A stretch of DNA of 64,000 bases from Gordionus sp. m RMFG-2023 (taxonomy: Eukaryota > Nematomorpha > Gordioida > Chordodea > Parachordodidae). Position numbers and translations under genes: made by a program. Below, piece by piece: positions 36,020 to 48,000 of the stretch. Every line of letters starts with the position of its first letter. Within the stretch, counting starts at the first letter, position 1. The DNA lies in contig NC_088775.1 of assembly GCF_954871325.1 (NCBI RefSeq), positions 10,269,561 through 10,333,560 on the forward strand, written 5' to 3'. The notes under the pieces were generated by a model, which saw only the letters and a list, made by a program, of their open reading frames with translations, was not told where the DNA came from and ran no database searches.

Positions 36020-39000
36020 TCAATCTGGGCTCAAAATACCATTTTGTCCAACCACAATTTCTTCCGTCAGAATGTCGTCCGTCTCCTCGTCTCCATCCTC
36101 TCCTACATTTTCATCATCCTCATCTCCATCCACTTCGGCATTAGCCTGTTCAAGCTTTTCAAGTTGTTTTTGCAATTCCGCCTCATCAGTATCGGTTACT
36201 ATAGTCGGCTTTTTTTTAAATAAAAATTTGTTTTAAATAGGTTTTATATTAAAATAATATTTATGCATAAATTCTTTTTAACCATTTATTGTGCAAATCG
36301 CATTTAAACTCATACCATCAAATACTTAATAAATTTGTCGGTAAAATATTTTATGCGATAATTCGAAAAGGATATGATATAGAAAACACTATACATTTAT
36401 ATAAATGTGAATCATATCATAAATGATTAATAATGACATATTTATGCATGTTTGGAATTTTTATTTTTCAAAAATCGCCATTTTTTGTATGGAAGATTTT
36501 ATTTGCACAAATGATTATGTTTAATATTAGTATTACGATAAAATATCGAAAAATTTATTAATAATGATTTATAAATTTTTTTATATTTTATGGTTTAGAG
36601 TATAAAGAGTAGGAAAATAAAAATTTTGATTATTTACATTTTTCCAGTGAGCGCGCAAAGAGAAATTTTTTTTATTTCAATTTCAAATATTTAAAACGTT
36701 TAAAAAAATATTTATTAAAAACTTATATTATAGTAAGAAATTTTTTTTAAAAATTATATAAACTTAAATATTAAAAACATTGCTAGCTTTTTATCTAAAG
36801 TTTTAAAAAATAGAATCGCTTCTTCGTTGAAGTCCGAATGGTTCTAAGGTGAAAAAAATGTTGGCTGATAGTAACGCCTTGTGGATAAGGTTGTTAATTG
36901 TCCGGTGGAGTATCTGCCCTTAGAAAATTTGCAGTATGAGAATTGGTGCTCCTTATTGTCAACCGGAGTGTTGCAAAGTGAGTGTGGTGTAACGATATTG
37001 CAGTTATGAAAGACGACACCATAATGATATCCTGAGTTTTTCGGGAGAAGGTCTGTTTTGAAAGGGGATGACCTCGTTGATAAAAATAAAATGGTTAAGT
37101 TCCTTTTATTGCAGGGTCAAAAGGAGAAAATCGACGGAAAGTACAATTAATTGAGTTCCAATCTTTTTTGGATAAAGTGTGTTGGGTAATATATTTGTCA
37201 GGAGATTTAGGTATGGTAAAAGTGTTAATTAATTTATTAACTCATCGGAAGGGAGGCGTGATTAAATGAAGGCTGCTAGTCATAAAGAAATTGGGGATCG
37301 GACAATACCCATGGTTTAGAAAGGAAGGGATGATCGCATCCATGATAAGGGGGATAATTTGATGTTTATTTCTAAATCCTCCATACTGCTACTAAGAGAG
37401 AATAAGTGATCAAGATGTATGAAGACTCAATATATCTGAGTGCATAAAGAATTTTAGATAAATAAAGGAAATTTTTCACTAGGAAAAATGAATGCTGATG
37501 TAGGAACAATAGGAGTAAGGGCTGTAGGTCTTGTATTGTTGATATAAAATTGTTTAAAGATCTAACTACTTCAATTCCTCCAATGGGGGCCAATAATTGT
37601 ATGAGTTGGAATCTGTTAATAAGCATGAAAGGAAATTCTCCATGGGATGATATGGATGAAGAGCAAAGTTCGCATTTGCTGGTAATAAGTGATAGGCCTG
37701 TAATTGGTTCTAATTTTTTTTATTATAATAAGCACCTTCATTATTTTGAATAATGAACAGTGCCCTCATCTAGTACTAGATGTTTGGGTCCAGTTTACAT
37801 TGTGTATATCCATTTTTTGGATCCCTGAGCAAAATAAGGCAGGCCCAAGAAATCACCTTGTATGCCCTGTTGTGATTGGATAATATTTTGGTCAACTTTG
37901 AGGGCGGATGGAGTGGAATAGCAGTTTAAAATGAATTGGGAATAAACTTGAATGAAAGCTTGTATAAACAGATTTATAGATACTGGTAAAGGTGTTATTA
38001 ATATCAATTTTTATAATGTAAAGGTTGTCATTTCATTTTCGAGTATAATACAAGTGGAGTAGTTGTAGCACAACCATTCTTTGCACTTAACCTAATTTAT
38101 GGGGTTGTAATAAAGCACCAGAATTGGCTTTAAAATTTGGTTACTTGTTATTTTTTCAGTTATTTGCTGGATGACTGAACCAACAGCAATTGAACGTATA
38201 CTACCATCTTTTAGTTTAGAGCTATTAGTCGTGTCACAAATAAGATAAGGCTAACTTTGAAGTTAATTTCACCTTTAAGAATTTTGCTTAAAAGGCTGGT
38301 CAAATTTGTTAATAAGCATTTGCTTGATGAGATCGTGGGTATTAGGAGGTTTTGCAAGTAAATTGGTCGAAGGCCATCAGGTCCTCCTGCTGAATCTTTA
38401 TTAAACGAATCGATGGCAAATGATACTTTTGTATCTGTGAAATCTGATGAAGTGGTATAACGTGTGTTGACTAACGGTATTATATATGAACCTGGGAGAT
38501 ATTTTAATTGGAGTAAATGTAATATGTTATTATTTATTGGGACTAAGGCTTCATTTGAATTTAAAATTTTAAGTGGACTGGTTATATTGAGTGTTTAATT
38601 TTTTGGTGATTAGGCCTTTGAATTGATTGTGTCAACTCGGCTCAAATAGTGCGATTTTGCATCACTACTGACAATACATAAACAACTTGGTATATTAAAC
38701 TAAAAATTATCATTCCTTTCAACTTTAACAAAACTTGATATTGTTTTAATTTGGCTTTCAATAATCCATAATTCAAATGTTTTTGATTTTATTCTTTTTT
38801 GGTTTTAAATTTGATAGTGGATGATCATTTATCTGTTCCAATAGATCCATTAATTAATTTAAATATTTCATATGCTAAATTATTTAACCCTTCAATACTC
38901 CCGAGAAAAAAATGACGTTAGTACTCGGGTGGTGTTAAATAGACCCCAATTTCAAATGTATATATCTCTAGTAATATACATTATTTTCATTTGATATTTG

Positions 39001-42000
39001 GATATAAGATAGATCTAACCTTAAGCTTGATAAAATATTTAAAGATTTTTATTTCTTAAGTCTAAATTAAAGATGATGAGGATAATTATAATTTGTGCCA
39101 AAATTTTTTAAAAAAGCTTACTTTTTTTAAATTTAAAATATAAAATTAAAAAAATAACTTATCCGTCATAATGATAATTCATAATAAGGATCTTTATTAT
39201 TCAATATAAAAAAAAATTACACTAATACATTCAAATATAAAAAAATATAAAACATTAAAATATGCTAAATTTGACATGCAAAACATTTATTACATAAAAT
39301 ATTAATTAAACATAAATCTATTTTACATATTTGACAAAAAATATTTTGTTTTTTTATAAGGAGAAGGAGTATAGTTTTATGCCATATTTTGATGGTTTAT
39401 TTGGCATATATTGCCTGAATGGGCATTTACCATGAAATGCTGGAAGCATTTCATCTAGGGTTGCATATTCTGATATTTTATAAAATCTGTAGCACAGTTA
39501 TCAAAAATTCTTGAAAAATATTTCTAATGTGAGTTGCTTTATCTACCATCTTCTCTCTTCTCTTGCTAATATGTCATCAAATCTTATTGTATGAATTAAA
39601 ATTCTGAATCTTTTGAGTGTCATTGTTGCTCAAAATATCTTAATTCCAAACCCATCAGATTTCCATAATTGAGTCACCTTATTTTTAGCTAATTTTACAG
39701 AGAAATTGATATGATATATTCCATATTTACATGAATAATATTTAAGTTTATTGTCTAGTATATGATAAAAATAATCGGAGAAATGAGCCAGATGGTGAAA
39801 ATAAGAATAAAATAACTCCACCAAAAAAGTTTAAGTTTTCTTTTTCATATATCTCAATCAAAATAAAAGATATTTAAATTTTGTTTTAATAAATTTTATA
39901 ATATAGTAGTATATATTTATAATTTTAAAAATTTTTAAAAAAAATTACAAATTTATTCTGGTGGGGTCTCACAAACCCCAATCAGTCACAAAATGCTTAT
40001 ATCTTAAAAAATACTCAACCGAAATATATTAAATTTGGAATATAGATTCTGAAGCTACTGAAGAAACCAGATCATAATATTTAACCGTTTTTATGTAATA
40101 TCATTTCTAGTATGCCTGGGGTTTAATATACCCCACATTGAAGGGTTAATATTATTTCATTTTTATACTTGATTTGTATATATTTAAAATATTAGTGATA
40201 TTGGTAATGTTCTTGCTTAAATGCTATTATAAAAAAATGATATTTATTTATAGATTCTGTCACAATATCTTTGTCTCTGAACATATATTAACCCTTCAAT
40301 ACTCCAGTGGGGTATATGAAACCCCAGGCATGCTAGAAATGATATTGCATAAAAACAGTTAAATATTATTATCTGGATTTTTCAGTAGCTTCATCAAATA
40401 TATCTTAGAATCTATATTCCAGTTTCATATATTTCGGTTGAGTAGTTTTTAAGATATAAGCATTTTGTGACTGATTGGGGTGTGTGAGACCCCACCAGAG
40501 TAAATTCGTAACTTTTTAAGAAATTTTTTTTAAAATTTTATAATTATAAATATATACTACTAAAATATAAAATTTATCTAAACAAAATTTGAATATCTTT
40601 TATTTTGATAGAGATATATGAAAAAGAAAACATAAACATTTTTTCTGGTGGAGTTATTTTTTTATTTTTTCAACAGCTGATTGACTCATTTTTCAAATTA
40701 TTTTAAAATATTACAATGATTTTTGCAGATTCTGAAAGTAAAATAAAAAATTATTTAGATGTAATATTTTATTTTAGGTGATTATGATAATGTGATTAGT
40801 GATGATGAAAATTTTATGTATGTGAGTGATCAAGACACACAATCTGAATTAGATGAAGAAGATGATATGTTTGAAGCAGACAATAGACAATATTATTTAG
40901 GTAAATATGTAATAACATAGTATATTTCTCTAAATTAGCTAAAGATAAGTTTACTAAATGGAAAAAGGATATTCCAAATCAAAGAATAAGAAAAAGACAA
41001 CAAAATTTAATTATTTATCTTCCAGGAGTCAAAAAATATGGAGAAAAAGCTGATACTCCAGAAAAATGTTTTGATTTATTTATAACCCCAAAAATGATAG
41101 AAGAAATTATTTATCATACTAATGTAAAAATAAAAAGTATAAGTAAAAACTATAAAGACCAATATGAAAGTTCCACCAAAGAAGTTGATGTAGAAAGTTC
41201 CACCAAAGAAGTTGATGTAGAAAGTTCCACCAAAGAAGTTGATGTAAAAGAATTCAAGGCTTTATTGGGAATTCTCTATTTAGCTGGAATTTTTACCATC
41301 AAAATATGTCCGATTTATGGAAATCTGATGGGTTTGGAATAGATATATTTAGAAATATTTTTCAAAATTTTGTTGATAACTGCAACAAATCTTATACAAT
41401 ATCAGAATATGCAACCCTAGATGAAATGCTTCCAGCATTTCATGAAGCATTTCATGGTAAATGCCCATTTAGACAATACATGCCCAATAAGCCATCAAAA
41501 TATGGCATAAAATTATATTCCTTGGTGGATACCAAAACTTACTATACACTTAATTTTGAAATTTATACTGGAAATCAACCAGAGGGGCCTTATAAAATAA
41601 GTAATAAACCAGCAGATGTGGTTAATAGATTAATTCTTCCAATATCTGGTTCAAGTCGCAATGTCCATGGATAATTGGTTTACAAGTTATGATACTTCAT
41701 TAAGTTTATTGCATACACACAAATTAACAATAGTGGGCACATTAAGGAAAAAAACCACAAATTCCTAATGATTTTATAATGACAAAGGGAAGGGAAATTT
41801 ATAATAGTATATTTGGATTTCACAAAGACATAACATTATTATCATATATCCCCAAAAAAGGAAAAATGTATTAATGCTTTCAACATTGCATCATAATAAA
41901 TGTTGATGATAATAACCTTTTCAACCCTGAAATCATATCATTTTATAATATGACTAAAGGGAAGGGGGGGGGGTCGATATGGTTGACCAAATGATTGAAA

Positions 42001-45000
42001 ATTTTTCAGAAAATCTTATCGTTGGCCTTTAACAATTTTTTATACACTTCTAAATATAACAACAATTAATTCTCATATTATATACACAGCAAATACAAAA
42101 ATATCAATTAGCAGAAGTAATTTCATAAAAAAATTAGCTATGGAATTTATTACTCCACATTTAGAATTAAGAAAAGAATGTCTTAGATTGCCACGACCCC
42201 TGAAAGATTCTATTTACAATATATTAGGCAAGGAACCAAATAAAAATATTAAGCCTTCAATAGGAAGGTGTAGTGTTTGTCCTAGAAAAAGGGACAAAAA
42301 AACAAAATATTTTTGTCAAATATATAAAATAAATTTATGTTTAGAACACATGAATGCTTTATGTAATAAATGTTTTGCATGTCAAATTTAGCATATTTCA
42401 ATGTTGTATACTTTTTTTTATGTTTGAATGAATCAGTGTAATTTTTTTTTATATTGAAGAATAAAGATCCATGTTATGAATTATCATGATTATATGATAT
42501 ATAAGTTAATTTTTTCATTTAATATTTTAAATTTTAAAAAAGTTAACTTTTTTTAGAAAATTTTGGGACAAATTATATTACTCCTTATCATTTTTAATTT
42601 AAACTTTAGAAATAAAAATAAATAATTATTTTATCAGGTTTAAGGTTAGTTCTATCTTATATCCAAATATTAAATCTAAATAATGAATATAACTGGAGAT
42701 ATATGCATTTGAAATTGGGGTATATTAAACCCCACCCAAGTATTGACTTGATTTTTTTCACCGGAGTATTGAAGGGTTAAGAAAGAGAAAAATATATCAT
42801 CCTTAATTAAATGAGAAACCCTAAAATGATTTCTGGTAATATTTTTATAATTAATCAATGTTTTTAACAGGGTTGACCGGCCAAATTCAGTCGTTCGACC
42901 GGAGGAGTAGTGTTGTTAATTTGCTTGGTCGTAAAATTTACGACCAAATTTCGTGCTCAGGCCGACCCGGGGTAGACCCGGGGTTCAGACCCGGGGTCCA
43001 GACCCGGGGTTAAGACCAGGGGTTCAGACCCGGGGTTAAGACCAGGGGTTCAGACCAGGGGTCCAGACTTACACCTTGGGGTTGGGCTCGGATAAATGAA
43101 AAGTAAAAAAAAAATATTTCATTTTCTAATCTTAAATTAAATCTTATTCTTCTTATCTTATTCATTCTAAATTAATAAATAAAGCTTTTTTTATTATTAT
43201 TTTCTTACCATTTTTTTTCTTTTGATAAAAAATTTATATGGTAAAATAAAAATATATGTAATAAATATTCAAAAAGAGTAGCCCATGCATGACGGAATAA
43301 AAATAAAAAAGTAAAATTTTATTTTAACACATATTGATATTGTAATTTAATGTGGAGAGGACCAATATAAAAATTCAACGTCATTCATGCATGTATAAAT
43401 AATAAAAAGAAATGTAAATTTATAATTTGTGATAAAATAATGGCCAATAAAAAGTTTTTCTTTATTATATTAAAGTTTATATTCCCAATAATATATATGT
43501 CATAATTTTTAAAGGGATGTCAACTATCCAGGATCACCACGGGTTTTAAAGGTATAACTAATAAATTTGGGTTTTAAGTAGGTGTATACCGATATCACTT
43601 TTTGGAGGCCTATCCGATCCTATATTAAATTGATATCGACCGATTACCGATCCGATATCATATCTAATTTTTATGTCATTTATTTAAATATATTATAATG
43701 ATCAGTTATAGTTTTTATTCAATTCTATTGCAATTCTAAAAGTATATAAAATATTTTTATTGTTAAATAACTTTTATATAAATAAGTAACATTAATCTAT
43801 ATATAATAAATAATAAACATATATAATATGAAATTTGAATAAAATTTTAAACAATATTTAACATTAATAAATCGAAGATTTATTATTGGAAATACCAAAA
43901 TTTACTTATTTATCAGAAATCAATTTACGTTTACGGCGATGTTAACTGTCAAGTTAATTAATATCACCAAATTCACTAAAAAAAGATTCTTGAAGAGATT
44001 ATCGCAAACTTTTATAAACAGAATGGTGCATAAAAATAACAATATGCAGAATGATTAATTAATTATTATTATTAAAAAAATATGGATTTCGATTTTATTT
44101 ATTAAAATAAATGACTATTAAAAACTTAAGAAATTGTTGAGAAAATTTTTGTTATTTTTTAAAAACTTCCTGTAATTTAACTTAAATAATTATTTTTTAA
44201 ATGGTTCTTCAAACCAAATAACAAAACAAGATCAATATAATTGAGGTAATTACTAGTTTTTTATTTAATATATTTCACACACAGCCTCTTTAACTCACAT
44301 ACGATATGATATATCAAAAAGGAAATTCGATCTATATCATAGTGTTGTTAATTTGCTATTGTCCACCATTAAAATAATCAGAATCAGACCAATACTCATC
44401 TTCTAAAATGTTACACATTACTTTATTATAAAATATTTAGTTTTGTAAAAAACGATTAAAGCTTGAAAAATTTTAGAAGAAAACTTTAATATTTAAAATA
44501 AATTATTTTTTTAATTCTACTATTTTTATTCTTCTATATATAGTTTTTAAAAATAAAACTTCCGTTTGTTTTTTTGAAGTTAAAATTAATTATTTAAATA
44601 GAAAAATAATTTTATTATTCAATTTCAAATTTTTTTAATATTTTTGAAGTGGGGGTTATTAAGTTATGAATATGATGTTTAATGAAATATGTTGACGATT
44701 TTATCAAAAATAAAACCCCTTATATAAAAATTTTTATTGCAAAAATAAAATAAAATTTACTATTAAAAACTTGAAAGAAATTGTTGAGAAAATTTTTGTT
44801 ATTTTTTAAAAACTTCCTGTAATTTAACTTAAATATTTATTTTTCAAATGGTTCTTCAAACCAAATAACAAAACTAGATCCATATAATTGAGGTAATTAA
44901 TTACTACTTTTTTGATTTAATATATTTCACAGCCTCTTTAACTCACATACGGATACGATATGATATATCGAAAAGGAAATTCGATCTATATATAATACAT

Positions 45001-48000
45001 ATCTTTGAAGTTTGAAAATAGTGATTACTAATTATGTGATTTTATTTTTATATTTTATTTTCTGTTTCAGTTTTAATATACTTATTATAATTATAGACGA
45101 TGATGATGATATTTACGAATACGAATAAAATTATAATTGAAAACAAATGTGTTTTAGAAATTTTTTTGAAAAACTTCCTTTTCTTCCGAAATCTAAAAAA
45201 ATGGAAATTAATTTTCATTAAATTTATAATTATAACTGTTTCCATCGAGAATGTTGACGGAAATATTTTTAATAAGATCTAAATTAATCATATTTATGTT
45301 GAATTTTTTATGTAAAATAAAATTTTTTATTATATTTATAGAAGAGACGCAGCCACTCGTTAATATCAATCACATCTTTATTTTAGATTTTAAAATCATA
45401 TAGAAATATATAATTTACTTTTTTTATCACATAAGAAAATAGGGGATTTTATTAAAAAAATTAGCTACAGATACTTAATTTTATTATCTAGTTGATGAAA
45501 TTAAATAAATCCGGTCAGAAAGTTCGTATCTAATTCTGAACTAAGATCAGGATGGTATAGAAATAATCTATAAGCAAACCTACATAATAATTCATTTTTA
45601 TTATTTCCAAGCCCTAAGAGTCCCCGATTAAAAATTTTTTAGTCATAAGCTGAGTTGCTTGCAGGATTTTCCTATTTAAGTTCGATATTATTGATAAATA
45701 ATTTTAATTAAAATATTTGAAACAACATTATTTATGGGGTTCGACTCGAGTTAATGCTGGCTTATTTCTTATATAAATATTGCTAATTTAGATCGCAGTA
45801 ATTTTATTAGACCCACCTCGGATTTGGGATTTACACAACCAAGACCAACCAATTAAACAACACCCATATCGATATTTTGTGTTAATAAAAATATACCTGA
45901 CCCCCCACCCCCCCCAGGACCTATACCCGCCCTGTATGAGTGATCATTATCATTATTATTATCATTACAAAAAAATATTTTTATTTCCATATAAAAAATA
46001 TTAATTTTCACCCCCCCCCCCACTTTCACCCCCCCCCCCTACATCCACCTCCAAAACCAAGTCATTCATACCCATCAAGATAAAAAATGAATACTTTCAA
46101 TCTAAAGATATTTAGTTTAGAAGATTATATTTTACCCATATATCGATATTTTGTTTTGATAAATTATTCCTGACCCCCCAAGACCTAGTAGACCCGCCCT
46201 GCCCTCTTTCAGTCATTATTATTATTGCAATAAAAAATATTTAATTATTAACTTGTTTATTAAATCGTTACACGACACGACCCCGGGTCTGAACCCCGGG
46301 TCTGAACCCCGGGTCTGGACCCCGGGTCTGAACCCCGGGTCTGAACCCCGGGTCTGTGCTCAGAGCTGGTTTGGTCGATTTTTTAGACCCAAACCCCGGG
46401 TCTGGTTTTATACAACCAACCAATTAACAACACTACGGAGGAGTATTTGACCTTATTAAATATGGTCAAATACTCTAAAAAATTTGAAGAAAAATTAAAA
46501 ATATAGTTGAAAAAATAAAATAACGATATAAATTGACGTTGATCACAATGCTGCTAATTTATTGGGTTCCCAATATCAAGGGAAACATATTACTAGTAAT
46601 GAATTTAATGAAGTGTGTGATATAATAAATACAATTAGGCATTTTACAAGATCAAAATATTTTATGATATCATAAATTTAAAAAGCGGAATGTTTAATAG
46701 CAAATTATGTGGAAAGCAGCAACTTAAAAAAAACAATCAGATTTCGGCCTCAAGTTTGTGGAATGAGTTTTCCACCATGTCCATTAAGAGAAGTGGCATA
46801 TTATTAACAATTCCTAGTCCTTTATTGATTGAAGATCTCGACAACAGGAAAATTGATTAAAAAAATGAATCAGAACAAGACTGTGCCATGGAGAGCTAAA
46901 CATTAATTATTGAATGACAATAAATTTAAAAAAAATTATAAAACTAATATTATAGATTCATTTTACCATTTTACAAGATTAAGTTAATATTGACTTATAA
47001 AAATTAATTTATTTGAATTGACCATATTTGACCGGTCAAATATGTTTCGATAATTTTGAATTCTTTTTTTAGAAATTTGCAGATAATAAACTACCTTAGC
47101 AAGAAAAAATTAATTCTAACAATTCAAATTTTTTTTGGTTTCGAGCTATATTAGAAAAATTATAAAATAAAGAATTGATCTTTGTCTTCAAAAAATTATT
47201 AGCATATCCATTTTTTTAAAAAAAGAAGCAATTTTTATTGCTTGGGTAGAGAAAAAAATAAGAATATTAAATAATCTAAGTTTTTTTAAAAAATAAAAAT
47301 TTAGAGTTGAATAATAAAACAAAATTTACCGGCATTTTAACGTTAAAATGACCGCCATTAGATTCGATATCTTTTTGAATTTGCTTTATACTCTCGTTGA
47401 GCGCATTTAGGCCATCAGTCTTCTCTAAAGTGTTTGTAGTTATTACGTAAAGTGGGGGCGCTATCAAATTAATCTGTTTCGTTAAAATATATATTTTTAT
47501 ATGTATGCAAATATCTTTATTCGCTCAGATGCATAGGATTTGATTTTTAAAAAAAATTATTTTCAGCATGGTTTGGGATTCTAAAAAATTTAACCTTCAA
47601 GCTTAGCTCAAAATTTTTTTAAAAAAAATTTGGTCCAGCTTAGATTCTTATATTTGGTAATTTTTTTGCATGGCTACATCCGAGATTCTTAGTGGCTCCG
47701 AATTTTCAAAATTATACCATATTTTAAATCCGGGCCAGATTAACGGTTCAGGTTCTAGGCCTTCAGGTATTTGATTTATAATAAGTTTAATAATTCGGTA
47801 GTAGTGAGTATTAATATTTACTACCTTAACTTTAGTAAATTGTTTACTTTGATGGGCATTTCTTCTGTGGAACAATCGATTCCTTTCCTCAGAGCGTTCT
47901 TTATTGCTTCTATACCATAGTAGTTGTAACAAGATACCTCGATATCTTAATTAGGAGAAGAAAAAATTAAGATATCAATAAATCATAATTTTTTTTATAT

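Larger units (their letters stand above)
42908..46435 (+). mobile_element. Family E hAT-type element, second complete copy
   Basis: The element is 3528 bp with perfect 8-bp target duplication CGGAGGAG (42900-42907, 46436-46443). Ends TAGTGTTGTTAATTTGCTTGG and CCAACCAATTAACAACACTA match the copy at 27694-32112, including the GGTCGTAAAATTTACGACC palindrome. Inverted 13-bp arrays lie near both ends. The interior contains further partial family E ends (a left-type end at 44343, a right-type end at 45860-45880) and a ~200-bp duplication (44125-44340, 44760-44995), so it is a composite. No transposase is visible. Confidence 0.8.
42868..47048 (+). mobile_element. Family D hAT relic split by family E
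   Basis: The left end CAGGGTTGACCGGCC (42868) and the body after 46444 match the compact copy at 10106-10872, including AATTATGTGGAAAGCAGCAA and the TTTGACCGGTCAAAT end motif near 47027. Family E is inserted at 42908-46435. The extreme right terminus is missing or too diverged to see. Confidence 0.7.

Noticed and set aside
35944-36144. His/Pro-rich plus-strand frame
   Set aside because: Antisense of the acidic EIF2S1 tail exon.
46281-46358. CRISPR-like array
   Set aside because: 13-bp units with no spacers, mirrored at the other end of a transposon; these are subterminal repeats.
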